The position numbers and the translations under genes are program-made. A stretch of DNA of 64,000 nt, taken from the NCBI RefSeq assembly GCF_030413175.1, contig NZ_CP129212.1, positions 186,001-250,000 of the forward strand, read 5' to 3'. Every line of letters begins with the position of its first letter. Position 1 is the first letter of the stretch. Positions 17,961-26,449 of the stretch are shown piece after piece. Origin of the DNA: Bradyrhizobium roseum. Its GTDB lineage: Bacteria > Pseudomonadota > Alphaproteobacteria > Rhizobiales > Xanthobacteraceae. Below the pieces are notes generated by a model, which saw only the letters and a list, made by a program, of their open reading frames with translations, searched no databases and was not told where the DNA came from.

Positions 17961-18184
17961 TGGTTGGCCGTCGATCTCACGCTGCGCTTCAATGGGAAGC
18001 GTTCGACGTCAGACTAGATTAATCATGTTAGCGCGGCCTTAGACCAACAGGCGTCAAGACGCTCGTATCCCGCCACTTGCGACCGCCAATCGATCGGAAA
18101 TCGGCAAACGCCGGCGTGCTGCGCCAAAACGCCCCCGTAAAACTACGGCGTTAAAGTCGCAGGGGTTGGAATTCGACGGATGAA

Positions 18185-19234
18185 GTGTATGCATCATACA
18201 ATACATTAGATTCTTTCGGCGCCCGCATGATCGCGATTCAGAAACGAAACAATCCGCTGAGCAACTACCCAGTCATGTATTCCAGCGATCCGGACCTGGT
18301 CCGCGATCGGCTATTCGGTTTTTACAAGGCGACCCATTTCGACATCGCACGTCAAAAGAGCGAGTTTGCCGTGCGCGCAAACCATTTGCAGATCGGCGGC
18401 CTTGGACTTTCCTATTGCGACTATGCCAACGACGTCACGGTGGGATTCGGCGAGGACACATTCGTCCGGCAAATATTCAATCTTCAGGGCGAAGGCCAAT
18501 ATACAGCCGGCGGAAGATCGGCAGAAATCAGGGGCGGCAAATGGACAGCCGTGTTGCCGGCGTCAACGCCCCTGAGGCTCGACTTCAAGGCCCACTACTG
18601 TCAGTTCGTGCTCCGTATCGAAATGAGTGCGCTGCTGAGCAACCTCGGCATCCTGATCGGGCAGCCGGTGAGCCGCGAGCTGGTATTCGACCAGACCGGG
18701 GCCCGAGATCCGGCCATGGCAGCGCTGCGGCGACGGGTTTTCGACTTTGCAAACGACTTCAATGCGCGCGGGGCCTTCTTCACCGATCGAGCCGCCGCCG
18801 AGGTTGAGCGAATGGTGATCATGAAGTTTCTGATGTGCCACCAGCACAGCTACACCGATTTGCTGCTGCGGGAGCCGCTTCCGGCCGGATCTTCGGCGGT
18901 CAGGAAGGTAGAGGAGTTCATCGCCGCGAACTGGGACAAGCCGCTCGACATCGAGAAGATGGCTGCTTTGGCGCAAGTCAGCGCCAGAAGTCTGTTCCGG
19001 CAATTCAAGAAGGATCGGGGTTGTACGCCAGCGGAATTCGCCAAGGGCATCCGGCTCGATCACGCGCGGGACATGCTCCAGCGTTGCGACGCAGAAATTT
19101 CGGTGACGCAGATTGCGCTCAAATGCGGCTTTCAGAATCCCGGTCATTTCGCACGAGATTATCGGCTCGCATTCGGCGAATTGCCGTCTGAAACACTCAA
19201 GCGTGGTCGCCTGCCTCCCCACCTCCCGCAGTGA
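18185..19234 (+). CDS. AraC family transcriptional regulator
   Basis: This DNA-binding regulator of up to 349 residues has an N-terminal cupin-like effector domain (about 45-215, with the GGKWTAVLPASTPLRLDF strand pattern) and a C-terminal AraC double helix-turn-helix. The first HTH lies around DIEKMAALAQVSARSLFRQFK and the second around VTQIALKCGFQNPGHFARDYRLAFGELPSE. The annotated start is GTG 18185; ATG 18227 (MIAIQKR) is equally possible. The nearest upstream genes are the hypothetical and carbonic anhydrase genes, divergent from it, and these are possible targets. Confidence 0.88.
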   Translation: MYASYNTLDSFGARMIAIQKRNNPLSNYPVMYSSDPDLVRDRLFGFYKATHFDIARQKSEFAVRANHLQIGGLGLSYCDYANDVTVGFGEDTFVRQIFNLQGEGQYTAGGRSAEIRGGKWTAVLPASTPLRLDFKAHYCQFVLRIEMSALLSNLGILIGQPVSRELVFDQTGARDPAMAALRRRVFDFANDFNARGAFFTDRAAAEVERMVIMKFLMCHQHSYTDLLLREPLPAGSSAVRKVEEFIAANWDKPLDIEKMAALAQVSARSLFRQFKKDRGCTPAEFAKGIRLDHARDMLQRCDAEISVTQIALKCGFQNPGHFARDYRLAFGELPSETLKRGRLPPHLPQ

Positions 19235-19256
19235 TCTTTCTCACGGCTGGTCCGCC

Positions 19257-19607
19257 CTAGTACCCCGCCACCGCAAGCAGGACGACGGCGCCGAGCGCCT
19301 TCCAGCCAAATCCGCGGCCGCGCGACCACCAGCAATTGGCGGCGGCGGCAAAGGCGTAGACCGCGACGATCGTGGCGACGATCCAATGCCGCGCGCTTTC
19401 CGAACCGAGCGAGGGCGCGGCGATCAGCAGCACGCCGCCGCCGATCCAGGCCACCGTGCCGGCCTGCCATACGAGTCGGATCAGGGTGCGCAGGCTCTCC
19501 GGCTGGATGGTCGCCCTGGCAAAAACCCTGGTTTCCCCCAGCACGCCGTGGATCAGCGCCACCGCTATGCCGGCGACGCCGGCGCATTGCAGGATGAGAT
19601 CGCGCAT
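19257..19607 (-). CDS. Small inner-membrane protein, unknown function
   Basis: The 116-residue product is mostly hydrophobic with about four predicted membrane helices: an N-terminal one (CAGVAGIAVALIHGVLG), AGTVAWIGGGVLLIAAP, WIVATIVAVYAFAAAANCWW and a C-terminal ALGAVVLLAVAGY. ATG 19607 stands behind GGAGGCG. It is divergent from the TetR gene 89 bp away. Two palindromic operators lie between the start codons, so it is the probable target of that regulator. I cannot assign a function. Confidence 0.72.
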   Translation of the reverse strand: MRDLILQCAGVAGIAVALIHGVLGETRVFARATIQPESLRTLIRLVWQAGTVAWIGGGVLLIAAPSLGSESARHWIVATIVAVYAFAAAANCWWSRGRGFGWKALGAVVLLAVAGY

Positions 19608-19617
19608 CGAAACGCCT

Positions 19618-19678
19618 CCATACAGTACTGTATGGTTATGCAGCGCCTTCTGGCGCCAGTCAATACAGTCGTGTATGG
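19618..19678. promoter_or_regulatory. TetR-type operators, two copies
   Basis: CCATACAGTACTGTATGG (19618-19635) is a perfect 18-bp palindrome. A second copy, CAATACAGTCGTGTATGG (19661-19678), matches it at 15 of 18 positions, 43 bp away, or about four helical turns. They sit between the divergent membrane-protein and TetR starts and overlap both presumed promoters. Autoregulation by the TetR protein is the simplest reading. Confidence 0.75.
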
Positions 19679-19696
19679 TCGCCGCATGGAACTGAC

Positions 19697-20269
19697 ATGA
19701 GCGATCAACTCTCGGCAACGGACTGGGTCGACGCGGGCCTCAGGGCGCTGGCGAGCCGCGGCTTCACCGCGCTGAAGGCCGAACCTTTGGCCAAGACGCT
19801 GCGCGTGTCGCGCGGCAGCTTCTACTGGCACTTTGCCGACATCGTCGCCTTCCACGCCGCGATCCTTGCGCGCTGGCACGAGGTCGCAGCCGAGCAGATC
19901 ATCGCCAATGTCGAGGCAGCTTCGAAGGATGAAGACCCGCTCGCACTGTTGCTGCGCCGGGTGTTCGGCGAGCGGCTGACGCTGGAGCGGGCGGTCCGCA
20001 CCTGGGCCAGCGTCGATCCGGCCGCGCGTACCGCCGTGCAGGCGATCGACCGGCGGCGGCTGAGTTACGTCGAAAGCCTTCTGACGCAATCCGGATTGCC
20101 GAAGGACGTGGCCCGAGCACGCGCCCAAATTTTCTATTGGGCGTTTCTCGGCTTCGCGCTATCGGATCAGCCATTGCCGAAAGCGCGGCAACAGGCCGTG
20201 CTCGACGAACTGCTGCGGATCGCACGTCATGACAGGCCGCAATCCAATATGCTAAGGACCAGCGCCTAG
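19697..20269 (+). CDS. TetR/AcrR family transcriptional regulator
   Basis: This is a 190-residue repressor of the TetR family. The N-terminal helix-turn-helix is [22 protein letters not shown], a canonical TetR recognition helix ending in GSFYWHF. The remaining helical domain is the ligand-binding and dimerisation part. Start is ATG 19697. It is divergent from a small membrane-protein gene, with two operator palindromes in between. The Trm112 gene begins 13 bp after its stop, so the two may share a transcript even though the functions appear unrelated. Confidence 0.92.
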   Translation: MSDQLSATDWVDAGLRALASRGFTALKAEPLAKTLRVSRGSFYWHFADIVAFHAAILARWHEVAAEQIIANVEAASKDEDPLALLLRRVFGERLTLERAVRTWASVDPAARTAVQAIDRRRLSYVESLLTQSGLPKDVARARAQIFYWAFLGFALSDQPLPKARQQAVLDELLRIARHDRPQSNMLRTSA

Positions 20270-20282
20270 CCGGAGACTCCCC

Positions 20283-20480
20283 ATGAATGCCACGCCCGAA
20301 CGCCTCGACGGCACCGTCGATCCGAAGTTGCTGGAGATCCTGGTCTGTCCGGTGACCAAGGGCCCGCTCGAATTCGATTCGACCCGGCAGGAACTAATCT
20401 CGCGCTCGGCCAAGCTCGCCTACCCGATCCGCGACGGCATCCCGATCATGCTGCCGGAAGAGGCACGGAAGATCGATTGA
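20283..20480 (+). CDS. Trm112 family protein
   Basis: This 65-residue protein has the Trm112/YcaR fold seen in [35 protein letters not shown] and a short acidic C-terminus. Eukaryotic Trm112 activates several methyltransferases; bacterial members have no firmly established partner. Only one cysteine of the potential zinc-binding set remains, which is common in alphaproteobacterial members. GGAGA precedes ATG 20283. A strong hairpin repeat follows within 8 bp of the stop. Confidence 0.9.
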   Translation: MNATPERLDGTVDPKLLEILVCPVTKGPLEFDSTRQELISRSAKLAYPIRDGIPIMLPEEARKID

Positions 20481-20487
20481 CGGAAAT

Positions 20488-20555
20488 GGCGAATGGCGAA
20501 TAGGGAGTGGCGAATAGACGGTCCACTATTCGCCACTCCCTATTCGCCATTCGCC
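20488..20555. repeat. 30-bp perfect inverted repeat with 8-nt loop
   Basis: Positions 20488-20517 and 20526-20555 are exact inverted copies. Each arm contains GGCGAAT units repeated about every 8-20 bp. The hairpin fills the space between the convergent Trm112 and hydroxylase genes and touches the hydroxylase stop codon. No T-run follows, so it is better viewed as a palindromic repeat that may also block read-through. A degenerate relative (GAGTGGCGAATAACGAATGG) is seen near 6219-6238. Confidence 0.8.
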
Positions 20556-20556
20556 C

Positions 20557-21774
20557 TCACAGCGCCTCGCCCTTCAGCAACCGCGGCACTTCGCCTGACA
20601 ATCCCGCCGCCTGTCGGATGAACAGGTTTTTCAGCGGCGGCGCGCGATCGACGAGGCCGAGGCCGATGTCGCGCACGGTGCGCAGCAGCGTCGATTCGTT
20701 CGAGAACAGGAAGTTCAGCGAATTGGTGGCGAGCCCCATCGCCATGGTGTCGAAGCGCCGCCAGCGCTGGTAGCGCTCGAGCACGTCGGCCTGCCCGGGA
20801 TCGATGCCGAGCCGCGCCGCATCGACCACGACTTCGGCCAGCGCCGCGACGTCCTTCAGGCCCATGTTGAGGCCCTGCCCCGCGATCGGATGAATCACAT
20901 GCGCGGCGTCGCCGACCAGCGCCAGCCGCTCGGCGATGAACGAGCGCGCGACGAAATAGCCGAGCGGGAACGCGCGCGGCTTGTCCAGCGCCTTGACCTC
21001 GCCGAGGTGCAGTCCGAAGCGCCTCTCCAGTTCGTCGTGGAATTCGGCGTCGCCGAGCGCGGTGATGCGCGCGGCCTCGGCGCGATTCTCGGTCCACACC
21101 AGCGACGAACGCTTGCCGGTGAGCGGCAGGATCGCAAACGGACCGGCCGGGAGAAAATGCTCCTCGGCGCGGCCGTGATGATCCCGCTCATGTCCGACGG
21201 TGACGACGATGCCGGATTGATCATAGTCCCAGCCATGGGTGGCGATGCCGGCGCGCTCGCGCAGCTTCGAGCGCGCGCCGTCGGCGGCCACCAGCAGGCT
21301 CGCCTCGATGACATTGCCGTCGGCCAGCGTCACGGTGACGCCGTCGGGACGGGAGTCGTAGGTCGAAACCGCCGTGGCGCGGAGGTCGATGCCCTCGGCC
21401 TCGGCGCGCGCCACCAGCGCATCGATCAGCCGGCGGTTTTCCACCATGTGCGCGAAAGGCTCGCCGGGCTCGACTTCGCCCGCAAAGGTCAAAAATACCG
21501 GGCGGGTAGCGTCGTCCAACTTGGAGTCGGTCACGACCATGTCGAGAATCGGCTGGGAATCCGAAACCTGGTCCCAGACCCCGAGCGCTTCGAACAGCCG
21601 GCGGCAGGCGGCGACGATGGCGGTCGCCCGCGGATCGCGGCTCGGCCGCATCGCCAGGGCCGGATCGGCCACAATGACCGGAATATCCCCGCCAAGGCCC
21701 TGACGGAGCGCCAGCGCCAGCGCCAGCCCCGCAAAGGCGCCACCGCAGATGACAATGCTTCGCTGTGCCGCCAT
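20557..21774 (-). CDS. FAD-dependent ubiquinone-biosynthesis hydroxylase (UbiH/COQ6 family)
   Basis: This 405-residue class A flavin monooxygenase should hydroxylate the aromatic ring of a ubiquinone precursor. The N-terminal FAD motif is GGAFAGLALALAL. The middle has AADGARSKLRE (DG motif) and the C-terminal FAD motif is LVGDAAHVIHPIAGQGLNMGL. Alphaproteobacteria use a limited set of these enzymes (UbiL, UbiM, UbiH, UbiF) with differing ring positions, and I cannot assign the position from sequence alone. It converges on the Trm112 gene with a hairpin between them. Confidence 0.88.
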   Translation of the reverse strand: MAAQRSIVICGGAFAGLALALALRQGLGGDIPVIVADPALAMRPSRDPRATAIVAACRRLFEALGVWDQVSDSQPILDMVVTDSKLDDATRPVFLTFAGEVEPGEPFAHMVENRRLIDALVARAEAEGIDLRATAVSTYDSRPDGVTVTLADGNVIEASLLVAADGARSKLRERAGIATHGWDYDQSGIVVTVGHERDHHGRAEEHFLPAGPFAILPLTGKRSSLVWTENRAEAARITALGDAEFHDELERRFGLHLGEVKALDKPRAFPLGYFVARSFIAERLALVGDAAHVIHPIAGQGLNMGLKDVAALAEVVVDAARLGIDPGQADVLERYQRWRRFDTMAMGLATNSLNFLFSNESTLLRTVRDIGLGLVDRAPPLKNLFIRQAAGLSGEVPRLLKGEAL

Positions 21775-21871
21775 GGATTCCTTACCCGGCTACTACGTGA
21801 GACTACCCTTGCTACCCGATAATAGCTGGGCGAAACAGGGCCGGGAAACAAGGTAGTTGAGCTGGTTGACG

Positions 21872-21974
21872 GTCATTCCGCGGCGTGCCCAGCACGAACC
21901 CGGGATCCATCGGGCCGCAAGCTCCGCGGTTTAACTGAATTGCCGGGTTCTCGCTTCAAAAGCCCCGGAATGAC
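21872..21974. repeat. 103-bp palindromic intergenic element, GTCATTCC ends
   Basis: The element begins with GTCATTCC (21872-21879) and ends with the inverted GGAATGAC (21967-21974). Its left part shares GTCATTCCGCGGCGTGC and AGCACGAACC with the element at 43565-43656. It lies in the promoter region of tesB, whose start is 27 bp beyond its right end. Confidence 0.7.
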
Positions 21975-22000
21975 GCCGAGACGGCGAAAGAGAGAGCTCC

Positions 22001-22861
22001 ATGTCCAAAGGCCTCATCGACCTGATTTCCATCCTCGATCTCGAACAACTCGAGGTGAACCTGTTTCGCGGCAACAGCCCGAAGACGAGCTGGCAGCGCG
22101 TATTCGGCGGCCAGGTGATCGGGCAGGCGATGGTTGCGGCCTGCCGCACCGTCGAGGGCCGCCTGCCGCACTCGATCCATTGCTATTTCATCCTGCCCGG
22201 CGATCCGCAGATCCCGATCATCTACCAGGTCGAACGGCTGCGCGACGGCAAGAGCTACTCGACCCGCCGCGTCACCGCGATCCAGCATGGCAACGCCATC
22301 TTTTCAATCATGGTGTCGTTTCATGCCGAGGAAGAAGGCGCATTCAACCATCAGGACAAGATGCCGGATGTGCCGCCGCCGGAAAAACTGACCGCCGAGG
22401 AAGTATCGAAGCAGCCGCTGTTCAAGGAGATGCCGGAATTCATCCGCCGATATTATGAATCCGACCGGCCGATCGAATTGCGCCCGGTCGAGCTCGGGCG
22501 CTACTTCGGCCAGAAGATCGACGACGGGCGCATCCATGTCTGGATTCGTACCGCCGCAAAACTGCCCGACGATCCGGCGCTGCATCTGTGCGCGCTGGCC
22601 TATGCGTCGGATTTCTCGCTACTCGATGCGATCATGGCGCGCTACGGCCGCACCCTGTTCGACAATCGCATGATGCCGGCGAGCCTCGACCACGCGATGT
22701 GGTTTCACCGGCCGTTCCGCGCCGACGAATGGCTGCTCTACGCGCAGGATTCGCCGAGCGCGCAGGATGGCCGCGGGTTGACCCGCGGCCTGATCTTCAA
22801 GCCCGACGGCACGCTGGTGGCGTCGGTCGCGCAGGAAGGCTCGGTGCGCCAGCGCAGGTGA
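22001..22861 (+). CDS. tesB: Acyl-CoA thioesterase II
   Basis: This cytosolic double-hotdog enzyme hydrolyses medium- and long-chain acyl-CoA to free fatty acid and CoA. The 286-residue length equals that of E. coli TesB. Diagnostic segments are FGGQVIGQAMVAA near the N-terminus, LDHAMWFHRPFRADEWLLY carrying the expected catalytic aspartate, and SVAQEGSVR carrying the catalytic glutamine. Start ATG 22001 follows AGAGAGAG. It converges on the YjgN-like gene with only 15 bp between stop codons. Confidence 0.95.
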   Translation: MSKGLIDLISILDLEQLEVNLFRGNSPKTSWQRVFGGQVIGQAMVAACRTVEGRLPHSIHCYFILPGDPQIPIIYQVERLRDGKSYSTRRVTAIQHGNAIFSIMVSFHAEEEGAFNHQDKMPDVPPPEKLTAEEVSKQPLFKEMPEFIRRYYESDRPIELRPVELGRYFGQKIDDGRIHVWIRTAAKLPDDPALHLCALAYASDFSLLDAIMARYGRTLFDNRMMPASLDHAMWFHRPFRADEWLLYAQDSPSAQDGRGLTRGLIFKPDGTLVASVAQEGSVRQRR

Positions 22862-22876
22862 GCGCTGAGGATCCGG

Positions 22877-23776
22877 TCAAACCGAGCGATCGGCCAGCGC
22901 GAACTGCGACAGGTACCAGTTCGCGTACCAACGCAGCACCCACGGGATCGGAATGATGAAGATGCAGGCGATTCCGAATACGATGGATCGCCACAGCACC
23001 TCCAGCCCCGAGCCCAGGAAGATGACTTCGCGGTGCGTACCCTCGATGTTGCGGCAGATCCAGCGCATCCAGGCCGTAATCACCCAGGCCCAGCCGATGA
23101 TCGTGATGAACGAGACATACAGCAATACTTGCCAGCCGATGTAACCCAGCGCGCTGCCGTTAAAGGCAATCGGAAGCTGCTGACCGTTGGAGCTGAGGTT
23201 CGAGGCGATCCACCGGATGATCATCCAGGACAGCACGGCCTGAACCGGAATCGAGAGATATTGCAGGTAATAGAGGTCGGCCGAACCCAGATAGGTCAGG
23301 ACGCCGATGGCAATGAACACGTACCAGATGTCGAGGGGCTGGCCGGTGAAGCCCATGTTCGGCCGGCCCGGAACGTAAAGCCGGGAAACGATCCAGCGGT
23401 AGAAGGCGGTCGAGGTCCACGGCGCCGGGATCACCAGCAGCATGCCGATGACCATCAGGAGGGTTCGCCCGAGCAAGGGCCATAGCGGAAGATCCGCCGA
23501 CAGCGCGCCGCCGGAATACCCGCCGGCATGACCACCCGCAAAATCGCCGCCGCCCATCGCGGGCGGAGCGCCGGGATGCGACATCGGAGGCGGCGCCGAT
23601 CCGCCGGGAGCCAGGCCGGGAATTTCGCCAGCCCGCTGCCAGCCCGACATCCCCTCGGTCCAGACCAACGTGTCCGCGCTGATCGTGCCCCGCGTAATGA
23701 GGTCGCGAAGCTGCGCCTCCGGATAGGGGCCCTGCTGCTGACCGTTGGATGCATAAAACCACGATCGGTTTGACAT
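22877..23776 (-). CDS. GYF_2 (DUF4339) plus YjgN/DUF898-like membrane protein
   Basis: The 299-residue protein begins with a GYF_2 domain (about residues 1-55: WFYASNGQQQGPYPEAQLRDLI). A glycine- and proline-rich linker follows, and then a hydrophobic half with about five membrane helices resembling DUF898/YjgN proteins. Neither part has a known biochemical role; GYF domains usually bind proline-rich peptides. ATG 23776 is chosen because it begins the domain (MSNRSWFY) and has AAGG upstream. It is divergent from the first glnK. Confidence 0.8.
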   Translation of the reverse strand: MSNRSWFYASNGQQQGPYPEAQLRDLITRGTISADTLVWTEGMSGWQRAGEIPGLAPGGSAPPPMSHPGAPPAMGGGDFAGGHAGGYSGGALSADLPLWPLLGRTLLMVIGMLLVIPAPWTSTAFYRWIVSRLYVPGRPNMGFTGQPLDIWYVFIAIGVLTYLGSADLYYLQYLSIPVQAVLSWMIIRWIASNLSSNGQQLPIAFNGSALGYIGWQVLLYVSFITIIGWAWVITAWMRWICRNIEGTHREVIFLGSGLEVLWRSIVFGIACIFIIPIPWVLRWYANWYLSQFALADRSV

Positions 23777-23870
23777 TCTTATACCTTGGAGCCGTGGGGA
23801 AGGGGGAGCCAACCGGACGGCTGGCGATGAAACCTTATTTTGGCGGACGAGCGTGCCGCCTGTACAGTGA

Positions 23871-24362
<492 letters not shown>

Positions 24363-24456
24363 GCCATCGCAAAAAATCCAGGTTGCGGACGGCGGCTGCG
24401 CCGATCGCCAGAAGCCAAGAAACGACAACGACACAATACCACGCCGGGGGAATTCC

Positions 24457-25764
24457 ATGGGGGCACTATCGTATCGTGCAGCGGGGAACGCTGCGCCCAT
24501 CGCGCTTGCGGCAAGCATGCTGGCGACCCCGGCGCTGGCCGCCGAGGCATCCACCATCAATGCCGCCGACACCGCGTGGATGATCGTCGCCACCGCGCTG
24601 GTCCTGATGATGACGATACCGGGCCTGGCGCTGTTCTATTCCGGCATGGTGCGCAAGAAGAACGTGCTGGCGACGATGGCGCAGAGCCTCGCCGCGGTGG
24701 CGATGATCTCGATCCTCTGGGTGGCGTTCGGCTATTCGCTGGCCTTCGTCGGCGACGGTCCCTGGATCGGCACGCTCGATCGCTGGTTTCTGATCGGAAT
24801 GACGATGGAGAGTGTCAATCCGGCGGCGAAGACGATCCCCGAAGCGCTCTTCATGCTGTACCAGATGACGTTCGCGATCATCACGGTGGCGCTGGTAGCG
24901 GGCGCAGTGGCGGACCGGATGCGGTTTTCGGCCTATCTGCTTTTTTCCGTCGGCTGGTTCGCCTTCGTCTACGTGCCGCTCGCCCATTGGGTGTGGGGTG
25001 GCGGTTTTCTTGCGACCATGGGCGTGCTGGATTTTGCCGGCGGCCTCGTCGTGCATCTTTCCGCCGGCGTCGGCGGTCTGGTCGCGGCGATGGTGATGGG
25101 CCGGCGTCATGGCTACGGCAGCGAGAACCTCGCACCATTCGATCTCTCGCTTGCCGTGATCGGCACCGGCTTGCTGTGGGTCGGCTGGTTCGGCTTCAAC
25201 GGCGGATCGGCGCTGGGCGCTAACTCGCGCGCCGTCATGGCGATCACGGCGACGCATCTCGCCGCCTGCGCCGGCGCGCTGGCCTGGGCCGCGATCGAAT
25301 GGGCGACGCGGCGCAAGCCCTCGGTGCTCGGCATGATTTCGGGCGCCGTGGCGGGGCTCGGCACCATCACGCCGGCCTCCGGTTTCGTGGCGCCGTGGCA
25401 TGGCGTCGTCATCGGCCTCATCGCGGGCACGCTCTGCTTCTGGGCCTGCACCTGGCTCAAGCAGCGCTTTAGATATGACGACTCGCTCGACGTGTTCGGC
25501 GTCCACGGCATCGGCGGATTGACCGGCACGTTGCTCGCCGGCGTGTTTGCGGTGAACGCGATCGGTGGCACCTCGGGCCTGCTTGAGGGTAATCCGCAAC
25601 AGGTCCTGATCCAGGTTTACGGCATCGCGGTCACGCTGGGGTGGTCTGCCGGCATTACCTTTGTGCTGCTGAAGCTGGTGGGCGCGTTCGCGCCGCTGCG
25701 GGTTTCCGTCCAGCAGGAGATGGAAGGCCTCGACATCTCGCAGCACGGCGAAGCGCTGCAGTAG
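24457..25764 (+). CDS. amtB: Ammonium transporter (first copy)
   Basis: This trimeric inner-membrane ammonium channel has 435 residues. A signal-like N-terminus ends at PALAAEA, and about eleven helices follow. The twin pore histidines are in VVHLSAGVGGLV and VFGVHGIGG, and the conserved YQMTFAIIT and GWFGFNGGS segments are present. ATG 24457 follows GGGGGAA. It forms an operon with the preceding glnK. It is shorter than the second AmtB in this window because it lacks that protein's alanine-rich external loop. Confidence 0.94.
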   Translation: MGALSYRAAGNAAPIALAASMLATPALAAEASTINAADTAWMIVATALVLMMTIPGLALFYSGMVRKKNVLATMAQSLAAVAMISILWVAFGYSLAFVGDGPWIGTLDRWFLIGMTMESVNPAAKTIPEALFMLYQMTFAIITVALVAGAVADRMRFSAYLLFSVGWFAFVYVPLAHWVWGGGFLATMGVLDFAGGLVVHLSAGVGGLVAAMVMGRRHGYGSENLAPFDLSLAVIGTGLLWVGWFGFNGGSALGANSRAVMAITATHLAACAGALAWAAIEWATRRKPSVLGMISGAVAGLGTITPASGFVAPWHGVVIGLIAGTLCFWACTWLKQRFRYDDSLDVFGVHGIGGLTGTLLAGVFAVNAIGGTSGLLEGNPQQVLIQVYGIAVTLGWSAGITFVLLKLVGAFAPLRVSVQQEMEGLDISQHGEALQ

Positions 25765-25830
25765 CGTGCCCCACCCCATTACCGTATTCTTGCCCGCACG
25801 CTGGGCAGGATTGTGACGCCCGCTAGACCA

Positions 25831-25847
25831 TGCTCATAATTTGAGCA
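25831..25847. promoter_or_regulatory. 17-bp dyad upstream of second glnK, possible NtrC site
   Basis: TGCTCATAATTTGAGCA is a perfect 6-5-6 inverted repeat. Its TGC..GCA ends and 17-bp length match the general form of NtrC sites, though the inner bases differ from the enteric consensus. It lies about 110 bp upstream of the sigma-54-like element, the usual enhancer distance. Confidence 0.45.
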
Positions 25848-25951
25848 AGTATGGCTAGTCTTTGGGCGCGACGGAATGGCGCAGGAACGTGCAATTTCCA
25901 CAACGGGCGAAAAGGGCCGAGTTCATAAACTGTTAGGCAACGATGCCGATC

Positions 25952-25967
25952 TGGCACGGCATTTGAT
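25952..25967 (+). promoter_or_regulatory. Sigma-54-like promoter of second glnK-amtB operon
   Basis: TGGCACGGCATTTGAT fits the -24/-12 consensus TGGCACG-N4-TTGCA with the -12 GC changed to GA. It lies 105 bp before the glnK start codon. Nitrogen-limited, NtrC-dependent expression is the expected mode for glnK-amtB. Confidence 0.6.
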
Positions 25968-26071
25968 TCTAAGGGTCCTGGCTGTGCCCGCGTAGTGAAC
26001 ATCTCCGCGTGGTGAACCTCAGTCGAGAACGCCCGGTCGGTCTGAACCGGGCCCAAGCGGGGATAGGACCC

Positions 26072-26410
26072 ATGAAAATTGTTATGGCGATCATCAAGCC
26101 ATTCAAGCTCGAAGAAGTCCGGGACGCCCTGACCGCCATTGGCGTTCACGGTCTCACGGTGACGGAAGTCAAGGGATATGGCCGCCAGAAAGGCCACACG
26201 GAAATCTATCGTGGCGCCGAATATGCCGTGAGCTTCCTGCCCAAGATCAAGATCGAGGTCGCCGTGGCCTCCGACCAGGTCGACAAGACCATCGACGCCA
26301 TCACTTCCGCTGCCAAGACCGGCCAGATCGGCGACGGCAAGATCTTCGTCATCAACCTCGACCATGCGGTACGCATCCGCACGGGTGAGGCGGATGCCGC
26401 GGCCCTCTGA
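26072..26410 (+). CDS. glnK: PII nitrogen-regulatory protein (second copy)
   Basis: This second PII protein also has 112 residues and is about 80 per cent identical by eye to the first. Y51 in RGAEY and the B-loop [11 protein letters not shown] are conserved; it differs mainly in the T-loop flank (AVSFLPKIKIE) and C-terminus. ATG 26072 has GGGATAGGA upstream, and reading the frame from an earlier start would add a non-family extension. The second amtB starts 39 bp downstream. A sigma-54-like promoter precedes it. Confidence 0.93.
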   Translation: MKIVMAIIKPFKLEEVRDALTAIGVHGLTVTEVKGYGRQKGHTEIYRGAEYAVSFLPKIKIEVAVASDQVDKTIDAITSAAKTGQIGDGKIFVINLDHAVRIRTGEADAAAL

Positions 26411-26449
26411 TTTCGCGCTCAAACCTTATCCACTCAGGAGTAAAACCAA

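Noticed and set aside
14552..20282. Genomic island with integrase
   Set aside because: No integrase, transposase or flanking direct repeat was found, so only a possible insertion is reported.
20488..20555. Possible CRISPR-like repeat
   Set aside because: It is a single hairpin with one pair of arms and no spacer series.
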